Origin: Psococerastis gibbosa
Taxonomy: Eukaryota; Arthropoda; Insecta; Psocodea; Psocidae
Direction: 5' to 3'
Length of the DNA: 64,000 bases
NCBI GenBank assembly: GCA_963971405.1
Contig: OZ020488.1
Coordinates: 40,592,888 to 40,656,887 of the forward strand
Shown here: one piece after another, positions 33,901 to 44,652 of the stretch
Numbering within the stretch: the first letter of the stretch is position 1
How the letters are laid out: every line of letters starts with the position of its first letter
Notes under the pieces: model-generated
Told to the model about the DNA's origin: nothing
Databases searched by the model: none
What the model saw: the letters and a program-made list of their open reading frames with translations, nothing else
Position numbers and translations under genes: made by a program

Positions 33901-36900
33901 TGGGGGGGGGGGGGGGTTAACCCCCCCTTGGCTACGAACTTGGTCACTAGATTTCAATATTAGAGACATTTTACATTTGAGTGCGACCAGGGGCCACTTG
34001 CTACATCTTTTCAATCACTGGTCATATTTATATGCGACGTGGCATCAGATGACCTTATAGAATTAAAAAAAAAAAAAAAAATAGGCGCGCTCAAATGTTC
34101 CATCAGCGCTCTTTTTATCATTTATTTAAATTTTAGCCATGGGACTCTGTGTGTGTACTTAGTGTTAGCTTATGTGGTTTTTGTTAGTAGTTCTTGTTTG
34201 CTAATGCCCGAATGTCAAGACATATAGCGTAGTGGTACGGTACAGACTCACAGCCCTAACTCCGCTAGGTTGGTTTAGTAATAGAAACAACAAAAAGTCC
34301 TTATTAATTTATTTAATAATCAGACTTTCATCGTTGCCAAAACCGCATACTCGGCCAAGCTAATTGGGGACAAACATGACGCATGACGAGCGGTTACAGT
34401 AACATTAAACTTTCTTATCAAGACTGGAGTCATGAAACATCTATAGACAAGAGAACCATTCCATTTCTATTATATTTTACTCTATATAACAACTTACGTT
34501 TGCACTTCCTTTTTCTATTTTACAGGCAAGTGGTAGTGACGCTGCTAAATTACAGAAAGTAAATCTAACAATCATAAGCCGCAAAGCTTGCATTGAAGTC
34601 TGGAACGATCAGGATGGAGCATTGTTGCCAATTACAAACAAGCAACTTTGCGCTGGTTCATTCAAAGAAAATGCGTGCGGAAAGGACAAAGGAGGAGCTT
34701 TGATTATTGCAGAAGGGAAAAAACAAGTGGGGATCATGTCTCGGGGACATAGTCGCTGTGACGTCCTGTCAGTTTTTACCAAAGTTTCTATGTATCAGAA
34801 TTTTATCAATAGTGCCACTTACCATATGGCCAGATGGGGATGATATTCCAAAAAGGCAAACACGAAATCTCAGTTTTCACTCACGTTCACATCTTTTTTC
34901 TTAATCTCTCTAGAGGCGATAGGCTACTTGACTGTTTTTAAAAATCTATTTTAATGCATTATTCGATTTTTTTATATAGGTACCCCTTAAAATAATTATT
35001 TTTCCCTAAAAAAACGTTATTTAGTAGAGGGAAAAATATTTCCCCCATAAATTTAAGATCGATGGTCACCAGAATGCAAAATATGACGTCATTTGTGTTG
35101 CCCGGGAGTAGCCACCAGTTGGGGAATAACTTGGAGTTGTATTGGTAGTGACGTCAATGTGACGTCTAGAGACGTCATTTCAAGGTCACTCATGTGTACC
35201 GGGATGGTGGCTCTTGTAATCCACAGTTGAAATCACATTTTTTTATTTATTATTTACAATTATTCATGCAAAAACATCTGGAATAATTATTATTAACCTA
35301 TATAAGCTACTTTATCTAGCATATTTTATTGTTACAACTGCCAAGTGGCCTATTCAACAAAGTTAATGGGTAACAATGGGGTATGTGTGTCATAAGTAGC
35401 CTACAATAAATAACAAATACATTATAATAATTTTGCCTTTTTTTCTGGAGAGATGAAACACTCGCTTCCCGCCAAAAATATATTTGAATTTCTGGGGCCA
35501 ATCGCCACGCCTGACCAGCCATTGAAAAGCGTACCAGGTGGCGCCAGGATTCTAAAAATATTTTGGTGAGCTGGAATGACCCCTTTTTCTATATAATATA
35601 ACTCCTATCTAACCCAACATCTTAGGCACACTCCCACCATCGTTGGTGAAGCTACGGAAAGTGGAACCCCAAAGAAGCCACCATGTTTATTCCTATACCA
35701 ATGCTTAGTGGCGTATTTTGGATTCAACTGTCCTCAGCTTTACCTATGATCGTGGGAGCTATACCAGGTGGCTTGGTAAGTCTTGGTAAGGAACACTGCC
35801 ATGTATTAGTCGCCCAGTATTTCCTACCAAGACTTCTCAAGCAATGGTGCTGAGGCGGGGCCTTAATTGTCCAACACTTACGGAGACACGCCTTCGACAT
35901 CGAAGTAAGAGAAGTTGAGATGAACCCTCTCCTTGTTCACCCCGTTAAAAAAGTAATGGCACTCTGTGTTCCGTGGGTAAAATCCCGGGAAATTCGGGCT
36001 GGTGAACGTCCCGTTCCGGGACTCGTTGGAATTGAACGCAAAGCCGCACGGATACTCGGGCACCTGCTTCCCGGACGTTACCCCAAAATCTGAAAAAATC
36101 AAAATAGCTAGGGGCCTACAATATATAATTACAGTGAGAGTGGCGTATCCGTAGAAGAAATGATGGGATTTACGTGATATACCAAGAACCTAAGATAGTA
36201 GCTGAAATCATAAGAGCCCGTATCAGGTGGCTAGGGCACGTGGAATGAATGCCAGACAATAGGGCTACAAGAGCAGCCTTACACAAGGTGTCCTAAGGGA
36301 GAAGACGAGTGGGGCGACCACGGATGCGATGGCTGGACGACGTCGAGGTGGATCTGGAGACAGAACCTTGGCGTCGATGAGTAGCAAAGGAAAGCGCAGA
36401 ATCGCGCAGGCTGGCGTGATGTGGCAGAGCAGGTTAAGGCTCTTCACGGGCCATAGCGCCATCGAGTAAGTAAATAAGTTTATATAAATATTTATAGGTA
36501 GGGTAGTATAAAATAGTACAAATTCAGAATTCAGATCAGTGAGTGCATTCTAGATCAGCAGAGCAAAATTGAATAAGCAAAGCCAGGATATGTAGAGCAG
36601 CGGTAGCAACTCAGACTATCACTCGTAAGGTTGTTGGTTCGAGTTCCACGCTTGATGCATATGGGATTTTTCAAAGCCCTAAAAGCCATTTCGGTAGGTC
36701 AGCCTTAAGTTTATACTTACTCTCTAAAAACGCGTATGTGGCCTTAAAGCCACGCACAGCCCTCGATGAGTACATCCCCATGAATTGAAGCATGAGTTTT
36801 GGACCATTAGACATAATTGGTTTCGGTATTGTGCTACCACAAAATGTATCAATTTTCTCCATCCTGCCTTCAATCAGCACATACGCATTTAGAGAATCCA

Positions 36901-38875
36901 TTGTATCACATCTAAAACAAAACAAAAAATTTGCCTGAAGTTGGTACCTATAAAACTAGGTCCCAATCGAATAAAGTCCGATTAGTCATTAATTAGGCTA
37001 ACTGAAAGGTTCGTAGTTGTGCCCAAAACCTGCTAACCATTAGAACCTTTATTTTAAAAAGCTTTTTATGGGTACAGTTTATATTTCTTTAGCAAGGTAT
37101 CGGTGGAGTCCCTTATGGTGAGGGCCTGAGGCGAATGGATACAGAACCCTTTCGTGGGCCGTGGGAAGCCATTTTCCCACCAATTCCAAACCTCTGCCAA
37201 AGTGGCGGGAAACGCGTGTCCCACCACCAATATGGGTTGCTTTCTAGCCAATAACATAAGAACTAAAGCAAAAAAAATAGCGCGCGTGTATCGGTATACA
37301 CACGTAAGAAGTGAAACTTTCTTATAACATCATTTTCCGAAAAATGATCTACTACAATGTGTTTACAACTTTACAGAAATTGGATAAGAGGGACAGCAAA
37401 ATTTGTATACACACCTACCTACTGTACATCAGGACAATAAAAATACAGTAATTATTTCTGACGATTCCAATAGTTTCTTATTATTCTAGTTTTCTAGTTT
37501 TGCCGTGGGAAACGCGTTTCCCATATAACATTTTTACAGTGGGCCATGGGAAATATTATTACCGCTTGCTGTTACTCTAAAGATATCATATAGAGAAAAA
37601 AATATAAACCGCTAAATATTAATTCCTACTGTAATGAAGTAGTAGTAGTAGTAGTGTTCGTCGGGTTAATAACGACTTAGGCCTCATTTGGGCCCATAGA
37701 GCGACCCCGACTTGACTGTCCTATGCCAGCCCATAGGACAGTGGACCTTCTGATTATAGTGGATTCCGAACCACTTGGGAAACACAGTGAAGTCACACGA
37801 TTAGTTCGGAGGTGACCAGGTCAAGTCCTACCATGTTTCCCTACAAGCACTGTGCACACGACCAAGTTGTCTGCAACTTTGAACCTGCTCTGGTCCGCTG
37901 GATTCAACTTGGTATGGCGGCCGGCCTGTAATGAAGGTGCGAGAACCGAAAAATCAACACGCTAGGTCTAAGGGAAGGTAACGGCTTACGAAAGGGTTAA
38001 GGGACAGAAACTAACATACTTCGGACATGTGATGAAGAGCTAGAAATATCACCTTCAGAAATTAATAATAATCCAAGGGAATATAGAAGGACTGAGGGCC
38101 CCAGGCAGAAGAAGGACATCCTGGTTGAAAAACTTGTGGTAGTGGTTTGGCAAGAGCACGACTTCCCTGTTGAGAGCAGCAGTCTTCAAGGTCCATGATG
38201 ATTGCCAATATTCAATAGAAGAGGCATTTGAAGAAGAAGAATAGATCTGTCTTGAAATAGCTTTTAATATCTGGATAGGAACTGTATACTCGGCAACAAG
38301 TGAAAATGCAAAATAAAGAAAAAAAAGGTATGCGATGTACCATCTAACGTAAATGGTTCACAGCTGAGAATAAATCCCAGTTGACATTTTACATTTTAAG
38401 TGGGGAGGGAGGGGGGGGGGGTGTAATAAAAACTGACAGATAGAAACAAACCTGAAAACCCGTAAAGAAATACACCCCGGGAAAATATAGAAAAATTGTA
38501 TTTCAGCTAGGAAAATGAAAAAAAGAGAAACAAGCCAGTGAGTTACTAGTAGTTGTCAGATTCCACGAGAGACTTCGCCCTTGCTGACGTTTCAACCCCC
38601 CCCCCCCCCCCGTCTGCCACTACTCCTGCCCATCCCCCTCCCTATCTACCTACTTCCAGTGCGAAAATTCGGTTATAGAGTGGAGAGCGAACTTCCCTTA
38701 TTCGTTCCCCTCAAGTCAATTTCAAAACTTTGATGTCAAGCCAGGTTGGGTAAAATAATCTACCTCCCACAGCTTAGTACAAATAGGCTACATAGGCTAC
38801 ATATTATATATTTTTTCACTGAAGAGTGAAAAGTCGAATAAGAAATAGCCTACAACAACTATTCATAATGTAACT

Positions 38876-38919
<44 letters not shown>

Positions 38920-39151
38920 AAACTGATGCGCTGGAAAACCCCCTGGATTCTTCCAAAGACTTACTCGCGATTTTCGTTAGATGTATGATGGAGATTGAAG
39001 TCGGAGAAGACGACTTGGACCCGTTCCTTGCCCCGACCCTGGAAGTCGTACCGGCACTGGCTTCTTGAGGGGTACGGTTTGGGGAACATGGGGGAGGAGA
39101 GGCTGCCGTTTTTTGCAACGTCGCTTCTGAAGATTTCATCGCAACTGGACT
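27755..39151 (-). CDS. Two-CUB-domain cell-surface or secreted protein (5' end incomplete here)
   Basis: Five phase-matched exons give two complete CUB domains. CUB1 spans the exons at 39151 and 36911, from SSCDEIFRSDVAKNGSLSSP to VRGFKATYAF. CUB2 spans the exons at 36089, 29690 and 27935, from PCGFAFNSNESRNGTFTSP to DGTGFLATYKF. Each has the CUB signature NGSLSSPxFPxxYP or NGTFTSPNFPGFYP and its paired Cys. The last exon ends in a Gly/Ser spacer and a hydrophobic tail (TTAVLMAAATFIFLC), which fits a GPI anchor signal. CUB modules bind proteins, often with calcium; tandem CUB pairs occur in Neto/SOL-type receptor auxiliary proteins, but I cannot name the orthologue. The signal peptide is not seen; candidate upstream exons lie at 61268 and 62403. 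Confidence 0.85.
28999..29408. mobile_element. Hairpin MITE with nested copy, in CUB gene intron
   Basis: Arms GGCGCGTATTACACCGACCG and complement; TTA left, TAA right. The right end is 145 bp from the 29553 exon end. Confidence 0.75.
29553..29690 (-). CDS. CUB gene exon: middle of CUB2
   Basis: Acceptor TTTTATTTCAG|ATGCGA, donor TTCG|GTACGG (weak). Encodes CESISASDYVEFSNFV and GRHCGQLKSFTISSDKK, with the Cys pair and Asp-Tyr-Val of a CUB fold. Phases fit on both sides. Confidence 0.85.
30121..30522. repeat. Tandem duplication, about 200 bp x 2
   Basis: Two near-identical copies (about 30121-30328 and 30329-30522) sharing AATCGATACGATTAGGTAGG and GATACGGTACCGTACCTAA. Non-coding. Confidence 0.75.
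30657..31028. mobile_element. Hairpin MITE with nested copy, TAA duplication, just upstream of the protease homologue
   Basis: TAA at 30654-30656 and 31029-31031. Arms GGCGCCCATTCGACCGACCG and complement. Its right end is 118 bp before the start codon at 31147. Confidence 0.8.
31147..31246 (+). CDS. Protease homologue exon 1: signal peptide
   Basis: ATG at 31147, donor GCAC|GTAAGT. 33 codons plus one base; the base joins GT of exon 2 to make Arg. The hydrophobic run and small residues before it fit a secretion signal. Confidence 0.75.
31147..34843 (+). CDS. Secreted serine protease homologue, catalytically dead (trypsin fold), four exons
   Basis: Phase-matched exons give 296 aa. Residues 1-33 include a signal peptide core (ANIFLIVTILGVFLINSISA). 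A trypsin-type activation site SR|IIGGAP follows at 51/52, then WQVAVH, CGGSILSEVHVLTAAQC, NDIAII, FAGWGSAT and CGKDKGGAL. In active proteases the motifs are TAAHC and GDSGG. Here the His is Gln99 and the nucleophile Ser is Lys246; Asp150 is kept. Arthropod protease homologues of this kind act as cofactors or binding proteins in immunity and development, but this one's role is unknown. The gene lies on the opposite strand inside an intron of the CUB gene (35881 to 29691). Confidence 0.9.
31807..32026 (+). CDS. Protease homologue exon 2: activation site and Gln in place of catalytic His
   Basis: Acceptor ATTTTCAG|GTGATC, donor AGGAG|GTACTT. Encodes SRIIGGAPVFNITEAPWQVA and ILSEVHVLTAAQCVDDDY. 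The codon at the catalytic His position is CAA (Gln). Confidence 0.9.
32034..32475. mobile_element. Hairpin MITE inserted 7 bp inside the intron after exon 2
   Basis: TTA at 32031-32033 and 32476-32478. Arms GGCGGGTATTCCACATACGT and complement. The inner region shares the GATCAATGAT / ACTCTATGCCAT block with the other MITEs. The duplication keeps the first seven intron bases (GTACTTA) unchanged. Confidence 0.8.
33099..33351 (+). CDS. Protease homologue exon 3: catalytic Asp kept
   Basis: Acceptor CTGTTTTAG|GGCAAT, donor GACG|GTGAGT. Encodes DWEYYNYLNDIAIIGLE (Asp of the triad) and AIFAGWGSAT. Phases fit exons 2 and 4. Confidence 0.9.
33545..33630 (-). mobile_element. tRNA-derived SINE head (family C)
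   Basis: The minus strand reads GGGGCTTGTGGTCCAGCGAT ... ATGGGTTCGAATCCGGCC, a close relative of 8645-8725. In protease homologue intron 3. Confidence 0.55.
34526..34843 (+). CDS. Protease homologue exon 4: Lys in place of catalytic Ser
   Basis: Acceptor CTATTTTACAG|GCAAGT, phase 0, open to TGA at 34843. Encodes KQLCAGSFKENACGKDKGGA. The nucleophile codon is AAA (Lys) in a context that otherwise matches CxGDSGG. The end VFTKVSMYQNFI matches the usual C-terminal helix. Confidence 0.9.
   Translation, partial: ASGSDAAKLQKVNLTIISRKACIEVWNDQDGALLPITNKQLCAGSFKENACGKDKGGALIIAEGKKQVGIMSRGHSRCDVLSVFTKVSMYQNFINSATYHMARWG
35882..36089 (-). CDS. CUB gene exon: first half of CUB2
   Basis: Acceptor ATTTTTTCAG|ATTTTGG, donor CTCC|GTAAGT. 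Encodes YPCGFAFNSNESRNGTFTSP and NFPGFYPRNTECHYFF, the classic CUB start. Ends with two bases of a Pro codon. Confidence 0.9.
36186..36470 (+). pseudogene. LINE ORF2 3' fragment
   Basis: The plus strand reads RARIRWLGHVE and MPDNRATRAALHKVS, then GRRRVGRPRMRWLDDVEVDL, a standard LINE ORF2 C-terminus with stops. Inside a CUB gene intron. Confidence 0.65.
36721..36911 (-). CDS. CUB gene exon: second half of CUB1
   Basis: Acceptor TTTGTTTTAG|ATGTGA, donor GAGA|GTAAGT. Encodes CDTMDSLNAYVLIEGRMEKI, TFCGSTIPKPIMSNGPKLML and RGFKATYAF. Phases fit both neighbours. Confidence 0.9.
37960..38250 (+). pseudogene. LINE ORF2 C-terminal remnant (SWLKNLRQW type)
   Basis: Encodes GRRRTSWLKNLW-like sequence, then WFGKSTTSLLRAAVFKVHDD, broken. 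Preceded (37740-37960) by a block also seen at 24540-24800 and, inverted, near 58800-59000. Confidence 0.5.
38880..38917. repeat. (AT)n microsatellite
   Basis: About 19 AT units, directly beside the CUB1 exon (48 bp from its donor). Confidence 0.95.
38965..39151 (-). CDS. CUB gene exon: first half of CUB1
   Basis: Acceptor TTATTTTCAG|AGTCCA, donor GCGA|GTAAGT. Encodes SSCDEIFRSDVAKNGSLSSP then MFPKPYPSRSQCRYDF. The longer open frame on the same strand (Ser/Pro-rich) is a shadow. The exon begins with two bases of a codon, so there is an upstream exon. Confidence 0.88.
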
Positions 39152-39159
39152 CTGAAAAT

Positions 39160-42565
<3,406 letters not shown>

Positions 42566-42570
42566 GTGTG

Positions 42571-43552
42571 TGACTTATGGTGACTTAATAATGAGATGAC
42601 ATCAGCATCCATTTTCACCGTCAGTGTCAATGTAAAGAACCGGTCCGAGTTCACTCGAACATGCTTTCCAATTTATCAATTAGTAGATAGAGTAAATGAG
42701 TAATTTCATGGTAAATCATTTACCAATACTTAAATTTCGGACATGCGGGGGGGGGGGGGGGGGGGTATTGTCCACCTGACGTCACTGGAGGTGAGGTAAA
42801 TAGGTTAGACCAACACATTACCAACAAGCAATAATGGCAGAGCAAGCAATGCATTCGAGCGTGAATTTTTTCAAAAAATCATTTTTTTGCACAACACCAA
42901 ATAGTTTTTTTTGGGCAAGTAACCTGTCCAGTTTCGTTACTCAATTTAACACCTAAAACATGCCTGAAGGTAGAAATCATCGATAGAAAGGTTTCGCAGA
43001 AAAATTATTTTTTAGCCATTTTTCATTAAAATTTAGTTATTTTTATTTTTTTACCCCCAGAAGCAAACTATTAAGGGGCAAGGGCCCCCCCAAATTATGT
43101 CAACATTAATAACGACTATAATATATGTGAATTTAAAAGAAATCGTAGGAGGCGTTTTTGAGAAATAATTGTTTTAACCGTTTTTTTGGAGTTTTTTGAG
43201 AATAAAACCCCCCAAATTGAGTTAGCCCCAAAAAAAAAAAATATTTCCGAGGCATGATTTTTGTGAACCTACATGCCAAATTTTATCATAATTGACCGAG
43301 TAATTTGCCCAAAATCGATGAACAGACAGACAGAGCGACATAGTGGCAGACGGACAGACATTTCGTAAAAACCAATTTTTTGGGTTCCTGGGACCTCAAA
43401 ACGTGTAATTCCGTTGAAATCTCGGAATCGAAAATTTGGACCGTCACAAAGCTTTCCTTATACTACGCATAAATTGGAAAGCGATAATTGACTTATGGTG
43501 ACTTAATGAGATGACATTAGCATCCATTTTCATCGTCAGTGGCAATGTAAAA
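42571..43552 (+). mobile_element. 830-bp GAACCGGTCC repeat bounded by a 65-bp direct repeat
   Basis: The element, about 42633-43482, starts GAACCGGTCCGAGTTCACTC and ends TAAATTGGAAAGC. It is flanked by a duplicated block (42571-42636 and 43489-43552: GACTTATGGTGACTTAAT ... GCATCCATTTTCA). A second copy lies inverted at 52165-52997. It includes a long G run at about 42748. No coding capacity. Confidence 0.6.
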
Positions 43553-43559
43553 AAGTATA

Positions 43560-43832
43560 ACTCAATTTGAGCGAGAATGTTGAATAAGTATGGGTATAGC
43601 AAGCGAATTTCTGTATCCTATTGGCAAAAGTGTCGCCAATGAGCATCATCTAGAATCTCGTGAGATTTCTCAAGACGACACTGTCAATTCTTGTCGCTCG
43701 TTGGTTAAGCCGTAAGTTCGAACGTAGTTTGAAGGTGAAAGTTGATCAAGTACAGTATGGACATAGCAAGCGAATTTCTGTTTCCTGTTAGCAAAAGTGG
43801 CGCCAATGAGCATCACCAAGAATTTCGTGAGA
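43560..43832 (-). repeat. Degenerate minisatellite, two inverted units of the 49.5-kb family
   Basis: Reads as the complement of the 49.46-50.48 kb units (GCAAGCGAATTTCTGT..., GGCAAAAGTG.CGCCAATGAG). Confidence 0.65.
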
Positions 43833-44098
43833 TTTAAATACAACATAGGTGTTAAAAAGTGACATACATCATGTAATAAACTGCCCAAAAATATTTCCTT
43901 TGTTTACCCTGATATTTTTAGTAGCTCTACCGTACAATTGATATTTCATGTGAGATATTTGATTTTTACGCTTTACCCCTCCGATAAAATTAGATGTAGA
44001 CTAATGGAATTTAAAAATGAAACCACACAGACGGTGCATTAGTTCTGAATTATAATTCACAAATTATTCAGATGTGAAACAGAGGCTGGTTATTGACT

Positions 44099-44652
44099 TC
44101 ATTGATCACAAGTGCATTTGTCTGGTCTGCATATAACCTGACATTTTACCTGTAGTGTTCGAAATTTTACATTGCCTGCGCTGTAAAGAGATGGAGACGG
44201 GTTTCCATATTGCACTTCCTCATATCCGAAGCTATAATACGGACCACTATATGGAAAGTCGTCCAGTTTATCAACGAAATCATTCCCAAAGCCTTGCTTA
44301 TAATAATATGGATATCCATTCCCAGAGACTTGTTGGTAATAATATGAATGTCCATTTCGAAAGCCTTGCTGGAAATAATATGGATGTCCACTCCCAAAGC
44401 CTTGCAGGAAATAATATGGATGTCCATTCCCAAAGCTTTGCAGGAAATAATATGGATGTCCATTCCCAAAGCCTTGCTTGTAATAATATGGATGTCCATT
44501 CACAAAGCCATGCTGGTAATAATATGGATGTCCATTCACAAAGCCTTGCTGGTAATAATATGGGTGTCCATTCCCAAAGCCTTGCTGGTAATAATATGGA
44601 TGTCCATTCCCAAAGCCTTGCTGGTAATAATATGGATGTCCATTTCCACAAC
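44099..44652 (-). CDS. Repeat protein exon 2: ten 36-bp repeats
   Basis: Acceptor AATATTTCCAG|GTTGTGG. The repeats run from about 44640 down to 44281 in 36-bp units with no length change. Substitutions are mostly silent or similar (QQ to KQ, LQ, QH), which suggests selection on the protein frame. Because 36 is a multiple of three and no unit carries a stop, several other frames are also open; those are shadows. Confidence 0.78.
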
